NCBI GenBank assembly: GCA_910579395.1 | Contig: CAJTUC010000001.1 | Location: 1 to 64,000 of the forward strand | DNA: 64,000 bases | Direction: 5' to 3' | DNA from: an uncultured Lachnospiraceae bacterium | GTDB lineage: Bacteria; Bacillota; Clostridia; Lachnospirales; Lachnospiraceae | Shown: positions 8,178 through 15,649 of the stretch, in pieces | How the letters are laid out: the number at the start of each line of letters is the position of its first letter | Numbering within the stretch: position 1 is the stretch's first letter | Notes under the pieces: model-generated | What the model was told of the DNA's origin: nothing | Databases searched by the model: none | The model's input: the letters and a program-made list of their open reading frames with translations, nothing else | Translations under genes and position numbers: made by a program

Positions 8178-8946
8178 CCCCGAATTTCCAGAGCAGCATC
8201 GCGGGTATGAGGAACCAGCAGGCAAAGAGCGGAAGGAAGATGTATAAAGCAGACATCCTTTTTCCCAGAATGTAAAGCAGCGGGTAGTACTGAATCAGGG
8301 TATAGGGGATAAAAAATGTCGTGAAGAGGAGCATTTTCTCCCCATAGATGCCAATTGGATATTTGCCGAACTCTCTAGCGCCGTCCGTAAAGACGTTCAT
8401 AAATTCCAGCCCGTCCAGCGTAAAAAAGCACAGGGCGGCATAAATCAGGAACAGCCCGCTAAAGACCGCCGTGCCGCCGATCAGCATGAAAACAACGGTC
8501 AGGATTTTGGGGAAATTCCAGACAACGTCGCATTTGGTAATGCCATAAATGAACACTACGACAGCCTGCACCATTCTTCCGATGCGTGTCAGTTCGAATT
8601 TACTGCCGAGCACCTGAAGAATTTCATTCTGCGGGCGCACCATGATGCGGTCAAACTCCCCGGACCGCACCGCACTTGGAAAAAGGTCGAATCCTCTCGC
8701 GAACATTTCCGCCAGCGAGAATTCCATCAGAATAATGGCGAAACAGAGCAGCACTTCGCTGTACGAAAATCCCACCACGCTGGAAAATCGCTGAAACATG
8801 AAAAAGATTGCGAGAAATGTGCTGAATGAAATCAAAAACTGCCCAACCGCCGTCAAAAAAAACGACGTCTTATACTGCATTATACAACGTATATTGATGG
8901 AAACGTAATGCTTATATAATTTTATCGAAGAAATTATTTTTTTCAT
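8149..8946 (-). CDS. ABC-2 type exporter permease (ABC2_membrane_6-like)
   Basis: A 265-residue membrane protein with about six hydrophobic segments. It resembles the ABC-2 family permeases (PF06182 type) that occur as pairs next to one ATPase. The conserved cytoplasmic region R-S-G-E-F-D-R-I-M-V-R-P-Q-N lies between spans 2 and 3. It would form the channel with the permease encoded at 9024-9827, powered by the ATPase at 9850-10641. The exported substrate is unknown. Confidence 0.8.
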   Translation of the reverse strand: MKKIISSIKLYKHYVSINIRCIMQYKTSFFLTAVGQFLISFSTFLAIFFMFQRFSSVVGFSYSEVLLCFAIILMEFSLAEMFARGFDLFPSAVRSGEFDRIMVRPQNEILQVLGSKFELTRIGRMVQAVVVFIYGITKCDVVWNFPKILTVVFMLIGGTAVFSGLFLIYAALCFFTLDGLEFMNVFTDGAREFGKYPIGIYGEKMLLFTTFFIPYTLIQYYPLLYILGKRMSALYIFLPLFACWFLIPAMLLWKFGVRHYASSGS

Positions 8947-8985
8947 ATATTACAATACCCCTTTTTGCGTTTTAGATTAAACTGC

Positions 8986-9009
8986 CAGAATCGCTTCAAG
9001 GCGATTCTG
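8986..9009. repeat. 9-bp intercistronic hairpin between permeases
   Basis: CAGAATCGC and GCGATTCTG pair around a 6-base loop in the 77-base gap between the two permease genes. There is no U-tract in either direction, so a role in mRNA stability or differential expression is more likely than termination. Confidence 0.45.
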
Positions 9010-9023
9010 TCGGGCTTCTCACC

Positions 9024-9827
9024 CTAGCCGCCTTGCACCGTAACACGCTTCTCCGCCGCTTGACAAAGTCCTTTCCCGATCAGTGTGATAACAGCCAGCC
9101 AGGAAACCTGCAGGACGATGGCTTTTTCCATTTCGTTACGGCTCATGCTTCCGCTGTAAATCCGCAGGGCGACATTCTGCGTGGAAGCAAAGGGAAGCAG
9201 TTCCATGATCCGTTGAACCTTTTCCGGAAAAAAAGGGAGCGGAATGAGGGCGCCGGAGAAAAATTCCACGGTGGAGTTGAACAGGATTCTGAGTCCCTGT
9301 GGTGAAACGGTAAAAAAGGTCAATACATAAATGAGCATACACAATGATACCATGACCATCAGTCCAAGAATCAATGTGATCAAAAAAAGCACAAAATGAA
9401 GAAGACTTGCCGGTGCGGCGATTCCGTACGGCTCTGGTATGAATACCGCAACGAGGAGAATGGGGAAGCATCTCAGTACAGCCCTGGACAGGCGGTTGGC
9501 GATGCTTCGGGCAAACCACATATTGTAAATGCTGACCGGACGACACAGTTCGTAAGCGATATTTCCGTTTACGATAGAATCAAAAATTTCACTTTCCATC
9601 ATCCATGCTATGAAAAAGGCTAAAAAAGCCTGCTGAAGCCAGATGTAGGAAGAAGTAGCCGACAGCGTCATCGGGAATGCGGCGCTGTCTGTCTGGTAAA
9701 AGGCACAAAACATCATGATTTCCATAGCGCCCCAGACGAATTGTGTGACGATTCCGGCCAGTGCGGCGACGCGGTATTGAAGTCCCATGACAAAGCGCAG
9801 CCGGAAGAAAGATAAATATTTTTTCAT
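9024..9827 (-). CDS. ABC-2 type exporter permease, second subunit
   Basis: A 267-residue membrane protein with six predicted spans. It carries the same paired-permease signature (NGNIAYELCRPVSIY) as its neighbour. The start at 9827 (MKKYLSFF) has an AAGGAG site upstream; the in-frame extension to 9884 overlaps the ATPase gene and is less likely. It is part of a three-gene unit: ATPase, this protein, then the second permease. Confidence 0.8.
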   Translation of the reverse strand: MKKYLSFFRLRFVMGLQYRVAALAGIVTQFVWGAMEIMMFCAFYQTDSAAFPMTLSATSSYIWLQQAFLAFFIAWMMESEIFDSIVNGNIAYELCRPVSIYNMWFARSIANRLSRAVLRCFPILLVAVFIPEPYGIAAPASLLHFVLFLITLILGLMVMVSLCMLIYVLTFFTVSPQGLRILFNSTVEFFSGALIPLPFFPEKVQRIMELLPFASTQNVALRIYSGSMSRNEMEKAIVLQVSWLAVITLIGKGLCQAAEKRVTVQGG

Positions 9828-9849
9828 GACGAAAATAACTCCTTTCTTT

Positions 9850-10641
9850 TCAGCTGATTTCATAGGAACGGTATAATTCGGCAATCGTCCGGTCGATATC
9901 GCCGTTTCCCTTTTTGATGTTGTCCAGCGTGCCGTCCATCAGAATCCGACCTTTTCCGATTAAAATGATACGGCTTGCCAGAGCTTCAATATCCTGCATA
10001 TCATGTGTCGTCAGGATAACCGTCGTTCCGAAAATCTTATTTTGTTTTAAAATGAATTCCCGCACCGCGAGCTTGGAGACTGCGTCAAGCCCGATCGTTG
10101 GTTCATCCAGAAACAGGATACGCGGACGGTGCAGAAGAGATGCGGCAATCTCACACCGCATTCTTTGTCCGAGCGAGAGCTGCCTTGCCGGAGAACGCAG
10201 TAATTCCTTTAAATCCAGCAGTTCTGTTAATTCTTCAAGGCTTTGTTGATATTGGGTATTTGAAATCGAATAGATATCCTTTAACAGGGCAAAGGAATCT
10301 ATGACGGGAACATCCCACCACAGTTGGGAACGCTGGCCGAATACGACGCCGATCCGGCTGACGTGTTCGAGTCTGTTCCGATAGGGAATCCTTCCGTCTA
10401 CGAGGACGGTTCCGCTGTCGGGGGTGAGTATTCCGCTCAGAATTTTGATCGTGGAGCTTTTGCCTGCTCCGTTCGGGCCTATGTAGCCCACCATCTCTCC
10501 GTCATGAATGGAAAAACTGACATCAGACAGTGCGTGAATGGTTTCATACTCTCTGTGAAAGAGCGCTTTGCAGGCTTCACCAAAACCTGCATTTCTTTTT
10601 GCAATCCTGTACGATTTGCATACATGTTCCATCGTAATCAT
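9850..10641 (-). CDS. ABC transporter ATP-binding protein
   Basis: A 263-residue nucleotide-binding subunit with Walker A GPNGAGKSS, Q-loop in VFGQRSQLWWD, signature LSLGQRMR, Walker B ILFLDEPT and switch TTHD. The VFGQRSQLWWD region is typical of ATPases paired with PF06182-type permeases (daunorubicin/natA-like). It has the strong site AGGAGG 7 bases before the ATG and its own sigma-A promoter at 10793-10821. Confidence 0.92.
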   Translation of the reverse strand: MITMEHVCKSYRIAKRNAGFGEACKALFHREYETIHALSDVSFSIHDGEMVGYIGPNGAGKSSTIKILSGILTPDSGTVLVDGRIPYRNRLEHVSRIGVVFGQRSQLWWDVPVIDSFALLKDIYSISNTQYQQSLEELTELLDLKELLRSPARQLSLGQRMRCEIAASLLHRPRILFLDEPTIGLDAVSKLAVREFILKQNKIFGTTVILTTHDMQDIEALASRIILIGKGRILMDGTLDNIKKGNGDIDRTIAELYRSYEIS

Positions 10642-10792
10642 GTTTGCTTCCTCCTGGTAGTTATATTTTCATATCTTGCCAAGCCGGTCTGGTTCCGCTG
10701 GATTTTGCCAGCAGGATACCGTAGGTAAAATATTCAGTTGTCCCCTTTGGCGATTTTGTCTTTGGACTTATCAAAAGGCGAAAGGGAATTTC

Positions 10793-10821
10793 AGTGTAGC
10801 ACAAACGAGGAGCGATTGCAA
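10793..10821 (-). promoter_or_regulatory. Predicted sigma-A promoter of ABC exporter operon
   Basis: Read on the minus strand: TTGCAA, 17-base spacer, TACACT. It lies about 150 bases upstream of the ATPase start. The long leader between (10642-10792) holds a short GCTGG/CCAGC hairpin at about 10697-10712 but no recognised riboswitch. Confidence 0.5.
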
Positions 10822-10885
10822 GCAGGAAATTGATGTAGAAATTATCATATGGAAATTATGTAGAAATTATGTGTAAAATTATGCG

Positions 10886-11072
10886 GCCAGCCGAACGGGC
10901 AGAACAGACAGGGGGCGTATGTTCCTTTGTAGGCACGCTCTCGCTCCGCGAAAAATCGTAGCGGTACTAGGTTCAAAAGCAGCAAAGCCGCTTTTTCACC
11001 AAGTGCCGACGTTTTTCAAGGGCCTCTGTCAGGAATCATACGCCCCCTGTCTGTTCTGCCCGTTCGGCTGGC
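10886..11072. repeat. Long palindromic element A (36-bp perfect arms)
   Basis: Arms 10886-10921 and 11037-11072 are perfect 36-bp reverse complements, beginning GCCAGCCGAACGGGC and ending GGGGGCGTATG, with five more pairing bases after a 1-base bulge. The 115-base centre contains smaller inverted boxes (GGCAC/GTGCC, GCGG/CCGC). It lies between the ABC operon promoter and the MATE gene's stop. The inner text GGCACGCTCTCGC...AGCGGTACTA resembles the element at 52565-52774 (GGCACGCTTTCGC...AGCGGTGCATA). It encodes nothing obvious; a repeat-family member or a very strong folded RNA is likely. Confidence 0.8.
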
Positions 11073-11086
11073 GGTGGCCTGTTCCG

Positions 11087-12454
11087 CTATTGATTCACAT
11101 ATCGACAGCGTTTCAGCCAGTTTCCTTTCAGGTAATAAACGATGAAGAAAAGTGAAGTCACGGTCCAGGTCAGCGGATAGCTGAAAGCCACTGTGGAGAC
11201 TTCCGGGCGCAGGGGAACGGCGGCAAGAACCCATGTTACGCGCAGGACGCAGACGCCGACAGCGGTTATCAGCATGGGCGGGATGGCGTCTCCGCAGCCT
11301 CTCGTCGTGCCGCCTAAAATCTCAATACAGATATAGGTCACATAACTGGGCGAAATGACCCACATCATACCAAGCCCGATGGAGACGACATTGGGATCGT
11401 TTGTGAACAATCCGAAGAAAATACGACCTCCCGCGAGGACAATGACGCTCAAAAGTATGCTCGTAAATGCTGCCATGCCCAGACAGATACGCACGCTTTT
11501 TTTAATCCGGTCATATTTGCCTGCGCCGAAATTCTGTCCGGCAAAAGTGGTGATCGCTACGCCGTAGGCGCCCATGATCATCCAGAAAATACCGTCTACT
11601 TTGCCATAGGCGGTCCATGCCGCAATGGTGTCCGTTCCAAAAGAATTGATGCTCGCCTGCACGATCAGATTAGAGAGGGAATACATGGTGGATTGAATTC
11701 CCGCAGGCAGACCAATGCGTATGATATTGTGCAGAAAAACCGGTGAAAGGCGGATTTCCCTCAGATACAGTTTATAGGAATCCTCCGTTTTCATCAGTGC
11801 AGTCACGACCATCAGCGCGCTGAATACCTGTGACAATGCGGTGGCGATTGCTACACCGGCAACCCCCATCTGCAAGATTTTCACGAACAGAATATCCAGT
11901 ACGATATTTGCGATACAGGACATGATCAAAAAGTAAAGCGGACGTTTGGAATCTCCTACGGCTCTTAAAATTCCTGACCCCATATTGTAGATGAGGGAAG
12001 GAATGACGCCGAGGAAGTACAACCGCATGTACATGACGGACAACGAAAGGATATCGTCCGGCGTGTTCATAGCCCGCAGAGCGGTCCCGGAAAAGAGAAG
12101 CCCCAGCGCCATGATAACGGCCCCGCCCGCGATGGAAAGGGCAATTGCGGTATGTACGGTTTTTCTTACATCGTCCTGTTTTTTTGCACCGTAATATTGG
12201 GAAATAATGACGGTCGCACCGGAAGAAAGCCCGGTAAAAAAGCCGATCAGCAGGTTGATCAGCGTCGCTGCCGGTCCACCTACTGCCGCAAGCGCTTCTT
12301 TTCCGACAAACTTTCCGACGATTACCGCATCTGTGGTATTATATAGCTGTTGAAAAAAAGTACCGAATAAAATCGGGAAAAAGAAAAAGAGCAGCTGTTT
12401 CCAGATAACTCCTTCTGTAATCTGATTAGAAATCTGATGTTTCTCTGCTTTCAT
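11087..12454 (-). CDS. MATE family efflux transporter
   Basis: A 455-residue, 12-span membrane protein of the multidrug and toxin extrusion family. The N-terminal signature PILFGTFFQQLYNTTDAVIVG and the internal repeat of two six-span halves are clear. It exports cationic compounds by Na+ or H+ antiport. The ATG at 12454 has GGGAGG 7 bases upstream; a GTG two codons earlier is possible. It is read divergently from the XRE regulator, which is a plausible controller. The coding region ends 14 bases from palindrome A. Confidence 0.9.
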   Translation of the reverse strand: MKAEKHQISNQITEGVIWKQLLFFFFPILFGTFFQQLYNTTDAVIVGKFVGKEALAAVGGPAATLINLLIGFFTGLSSGATVIISQYYGAKKQDDVRKTVHTAIALSIAGGAVIMALGLLFSGTALRAMNTPDDILSLSVMYMRLYFLGVIPSLIYNMGSGILRAVGDSKRPLYFLIMSCIANIVLDILFVKILQMGVAGVAIATALSQVFSALMVVTALMKTEDSYKLYLREIRLSPVFLHNIIRIGLPAGIQSTMYSLSNLIVQASINSFGTDTIAAWTAYGKVDGIFWMIMGAYGVAITTFAGQNFGAGKYDRIKKSVRICLGMAAFTSILLSVIVLAGGRIFFGLFTNDPNVVSIGLGMMWVISPSYVTYICIEILGGTTRGCGDAIPPMLITAVGVCVLRVTWVLAAVPLRPEVSTVAFSYPLTWTVTSLFFIVYYLKGNWLKRCRYVNQ

Positions 12455-12521
12455 ATGCACACCTCCCGGCCTGCTTTGCAGGCGCTTAAAAACTGAAAAT
12501 TATGTGAGCAGCGTGCCACCT

Positions 12522-12550
12522 ATTATATCTGCTTTCTTCAGAAAAGACAA
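12522..12550 (-). promoter_or_regulatory. Predicted sigma-A promoter of MATE gene
   Basis: Minus strand: TTGTCT, 17-base spacer, TATAAT. It is 68 bases upstream of the chosen ATG; the leader contains a CCTGC/GCAGG hairpin near 12470-12482. Confidence 0.6.
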
Positions 12551-12574
12551 TAGTGTTTTTAAGGGTTTCTTCAC

Positions 12575-12593
12575 AGTTAATTTTTTTAACTGA
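12575..12593. promoter_or_regulatory. CAGTTAA/TTAACTG candidate operator
   Basis: An inverted repeat of 7 bp around TTTTT, followed by a further AATTAAC. It sits between the divergent MATE and XRE promoters, which is where an XRE-type regulator would be expected to bind. This is inference from position only. Confidence 0.35.
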
Positions 12594-12611
12594 TAATTAA
12601 CTTCTATTCAG

Positions 12612-12640
12612 TTGTGAAAGCGGTTTTTGTCTGCTATGCT
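12612..12640 (+). promoter_or_regulatory. Predicted sigma-A promoter of XRE regulator
   Basis: TTGTGA, 17-base spacer, TATGCT, 88 bases upstream of the start codon. Confidence 0.4.
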
Positions 12641-12727
12641 GGAACCAGTAAAGACCGATGCAGGAAAATAAAAAATTGACAGTGCTGCAGACAGTTTTAC
12701 GACGGGAAAAGAACAGGAGGAATTTTC

Positions 12728-13777
12728 ATGCAGATAGGACAAGTGATCAGAACTTATAGAAAAAAGAAAAATATGACACAGGAAGAAATGGCGGCACGCC
12801 TCGGGGTGAGTGCGCCGGCCGTTAATAAATGGGAAAACGGCAATTCCATGCCGGATATCATGCTGCTTGCACCGATCGCGCGTCTGCTCGATGTCTCGCT
12901 GGATACGCTGCTTGCTTTTCAGGAAGAACTGTCAGACCGGGAAGTAAATGAACTTGTACGGACAGTCAATGAGAAGATGAAATCGGAAGATTACGCGGCG
13001 GTATTTCGGTGGGCAAAGAAAAAAATGGAGCAGTATCCAAACAGTGAACACCTGCATTTGTGGATGTGTATGACGCTGAATGCGGGCAGGATTGTGAAAG
13101 AAGTGAAAGAGGAAGAAAAGTATGATGACTTTCTATGTACTTCTTTTGAACGGCTGCTCCATAGCAGGGAAGAATATGTCAGAACAACGGCGGCGGATTC
13201 GCTTTACGGTTTTTTCATGAGGAAAGAGCAGTATGAGAAGGCGGAAGAATATCTGACATATTTTTCTTCACAGAATCCGGAGAGAAAGCGGAAACAGGCC
13301 TTTTTATATGCCAGAATGGGGCGGAATGATGAAGCCTGTAAACTTTATGAAGAACTGCTTTTTTCCGGCTATCAGGTATTGTCTACGGTCCTTTTTAGTA
13401 TGTTTACGATGGCTTTACAGGACAGGGACATGGAGAGGGCGGAATATCTGACGGATAAAACGGTACAGCTTATCAGACTGTTCGAGGCGGGCGAATATCA
13501 GGAATACGTGGTGCGGCTTGAACTGGCACAGGCAAAAGAGAATGTTGAAGAAACGCTCACTTGTGCGGAAAAGATGCTTGCAGGTATCGGACAGATTGGT
13601 GATTATAGAAGCGTCCGGCTGTATGGACATTTGTCGTTCAAAGAACCGTCCGATGAATTTACAGACGGAATGCAGGAAAAAGCCATCGAACTTTTCAGGG
13701 ACGAAGAAAGTTTTGGGTATATGAAAGGAAATGGAAGATGGGAAGAATTGATCGGTTTGCATAAAAGGAGAAAGTAG
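12728..13777 (+). CDS. XRE-family regulator with TPR-like C-terminus
   Basis: A 349-residue protein. Residues 1-65 form an XRE helix-turn-helix (RKKKNMTQEEMAARLGVSAPAVNKWE). The remaining about 280 residues are helical with repeated aromatic/charged pairs, like the TPR-type sensor half of Rgg/PlcR/Firmicutes XRE regulators, though no peptide-binding residues can be assigned. AGGAGG is 7 bases before the ATG. It is divergent from the MATE exporter and lies directly upstream of the glycosylase operon. Confidence 0.85.
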   Translation: MQIGQVIRTYRKKKNMTQEEMAARLGVSAPAVNKWENGNSMPDIMLLAPIARLLDVSLDTLLAFQEELSDREVNELVRTVNEKMKSEDYAAVFRWAKKKMEQYPNSEHLHLWMCMTLNAGRIVKEVKEEEKYDDFLCTSFERLLHSREEYVRTTAADSLYGFFMRKEQYEKAEEYLTYFSSQNPERKRKQAFLYARMGRNDEACKLYEELLFSGYQVLSTVLFSMFTMALQDRDMERAEYLTDKTVQLIRLFEAGEYQEYVVRLELAQAKENVEETLTCAEKMLAGIGQIGDYRSVRLYGHLSFKEPSDEFTDGMQEKAIELFRDEESFGYMKGNGRWEELIGLHKRRK

Positions 13778-13797
13778 AACAAATGTTCTGAAAATAG

Positions 13798-13826
13798 TTG
13801 TTTTCTTTGTTTCATTATGGTATAGT
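13798..13826 (+). promoter_or_regulatory. Predicted sigma-A promoter of glycosylase operon
   Basis: TTGTTT, 17-base spacer, TATAGT preceded by TGG (extended -10). It lies 32 bases before the ATG at 13858, inside the alternative upstream reading of that gene, which supports the shorter start. Confidence 0.6.
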
Positions 13827-13857
13827 GAAGAAAAAGCAGAACAGGAAGAGAAGCGGC

Positions 13858-15099
13858 ATGATACAATTGACGAACCGGCAGGCGAGGCAGTTTCTGCTTT
13901 TGAAGCAGGGGCTTTTAGGTGAACACATCTTTATTGGAAAGCAGGGAGCATATGATTTCGTGCGGCAGGCAGGCTGCATTCAGTTCGACCCTGTCGATGC
14001 ATGCGGCAAGAATGCGGAACTGACGCTGCAGTCCCGTGTCAGAGGCTTTACGAAGAAAACATTGTACGAGCTCTTGTATGAGGACCGCTTGCTGGTGGAT
14101 TATCCGGATAAGAATCTTTCCATTTTTCCGACAGAGGACTGGCCCTATTTTGAACGTTACCGCAGGGCGGCGCGGGAAAGCGGAGGAAAGTTCCCGGAAC
14201 TGGCTGGATTGGAAGAACAGACGAAACGGTACATTTCTGAGAACGGCGCTGTCAGTTCCGACGATCTGCCGATAGAGGGCAGCATTCACTGGCACTCTGC
14301 GATTCATTGGAGCGGCGAGTGGGGCGGCAGTACCAATGCTGCAAGAGCTGTGCTGGAACAGCTTTATTCCACAGGAGAGCTGGTGATACACCATAAGCAG
14401 GGCGCCCGCAAATATTATGCGCTTGCGGAAGAATATATTCCCCGGCAGATTCTGGAAACACCAGACCCTATTGTGAATGAGTCTGCGCATCATAAGTGGC
14501 GGGTTTTGCGCCGGATTACTGCAGTAGGGCTTCTGTGGAACAAGCCTTCGGATGCGTGGCTGAATATCTGGGGGCTCAAGGCGAAAGAGCGTACGCGGGC
14601 TTTTGAAGAATTGCAGGAGGAAGGTGCGATTCTTCCGGTGAAGGTCGAGGGTGTGAATCCTCTGCTGTATTGTAATGTGAAAGATAAGCCTTTTCTGGAG
14701 AAGGTGCTTGAGGGAAAGGTGAGCGCGGAAAACGACTCCGATAACCCAAGGGCATCAAAAGAACCGCAGTTCAAGCCGCGCTGTGAGTTTCTTGCGCCGC
14801 TGGACTGTTTTTTGTGGGACAGGAACCTGATACGGGAACTATTTGATTTTGACTATAAATGGGAAATCTACACGCCGGCTGCACAGCGTAAATATGGTTT
14901 CTATGTGCTGCCGATTCTGTATGGCGAGCGTTTCATCGGCCGCATTGAAGCTGTCACAGACAGAAAGACGGATGTAATGACGGTAAAAAATATCTGGTTC
15001 GAGCCGTATGTGAAGCAGACGAAAAAGCTGCTGGCCGCGGTGGAAAGGTGCATAAAACGGTTTGCGAAGTTTAATGAGTGCAGAACCGTACAGCGATGA
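13858..15099 (+). CDS. AlkZ/YcaQ-like winged-helix DNA glycosylase
   Basis: A 413-residue protein of the HTH_42 (AlkZ/YcaQ/AlkX) superfamily, made of tandem winged helices that excise alkylated or cross-linked purines. The catalytic Q-x-D motif is visible in CIQFDPVDACGKNAELT, which is the YcaQ-type variant (AlkZ of Streptomyces has QxQ). The family features YxxLYEDRLLVDY and the C-terminal CEFLAPLDCFLWDRNLIRELFDFDYKWEIY stretch are intact. AGGAAGAG lies about 8 bases before the ATG at 13858. It is the first gene of a four-gene unit with a UDG-type glycosylase, a helicase-nuclease and Tag. Cytoplasmic. Confidence 0.85.
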   Translation: MIQLTNRQARQFLLLKQGLLGEHIFIGKQGAYDFVRQAGCIQFDPVDACGKNAELTLQSRVRGFTKKTLYELLYEDRLLVDYPDKNLSIFPTEDWPYFERYRRAARESGGKFPELAGLEEQTKRYISENGAVSSDDLPIEGSIHWHSAIHWSGEWGGSTNAARAVLEQLYSTGELVIHHKQGARKYYALAEEYIPRQILETPDPIVNESAHHKWRVLRRITAVGLLWNKPSDAWLNIWGLKAKERTRAFEELQEEGAILPVKVEGVNPLLYCNVKDKPFLEKVLEGKVSAENDSDNPRASKEPQFKPRCEFLAPLDCFLWDRNLIRELFDFDYKWEIYTPAAQRKYGFYVLPILYGERFIGRIEAVTDRKTDVMTVKNIWFEPYVKQTKKLLAAVERCIKRFAKFNECRTVQR

Positions 15100-15145
15100 T
15101 GCAGACTCTCAGGAAATGCCGGTGACAGCAGATATGGAGGAAAAC

Positions 15146-15628
15146 ATGAACCATCCGATAGCCCCTGTCTATGACAGGGATTCCCAAATCTTGATTTTAG
15201 GCAGTTTCCCATCGGTAAAATCGAGGGAACAGCAGTTTTTTTACGGACATAAACAAAATCGTTTCTGGCGCGTCATGGCGCAGGTGCTGGGATGCGAGGT
15301 GCCGGAAGATATCCCGCAGAAGCGTGCTATGCTGACGAAGCATCATGTAGCGGTGTGGGATGTCATTGCAAGCTGTGAAATTACCGGTTCTTCGGATGCG
15401 AGCATCCGAGACGTGGTGCCGAATGACTTGTCAGATATCTTATTCTGTGCAGATATCAGAGAAATCTATGCGAACGGCGGGAAAGCATATCAGTTGTATC
15501 AGAAATATATCTTCCCGGTAAATGGCAGGGAGGCACATCTTCTGCCGTCTACGAGTCCGGCGAATGCGGGATACTCGCTGGAAAGGCTGGTGGACTCCTG
15601 GAAGGTGATTCGGGAGTCGTTAGATTAA
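15146..15628 (+). CDS. DNA-deoxyinosine glycosylase (UDG superfamily)
   Basis: A 160-residue uracil-DNA-glycosylase-fold protein. The motif ILGSFPSVKSREQQFFYGHKQNRFW and the C-terminal LLPSTSPANAGYS match the hypoxanthine/deoxyinosine DNA glycosylase group (UDG family 6-like), which removes deaminated adenine. The start at 15146 has GGAGG five bases upstream and gives the usual family length; an upstream in-frame extension overlaps the preceding gene. Second gene of the repair unit, 46 bases after the AlkZ-like gene. Confidence 0.85.
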   Translation: MNHPIAPVYDRDSQILILGSFPSVKSREQQFFYGHKQNRFWRVMAQVLGCEVPEDIPQKRAMLTKHHVAVWDVIASCEITGSSDASIRDVVPNDLSDILFCADIREIYANGGKAYQLYQKYIFPVNGREAHLLPSTSPANAGYSLERLVDSWKVIRESLD

Positions 15629-15649
15629 GAGAAAGGCATGGTCATAAAT

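Noticed and set aside
10642..10885. Riboswitch in the ABC exporter leader
   Set aside because: Only short stems are visible and no conserved aptamer core could be recognised.
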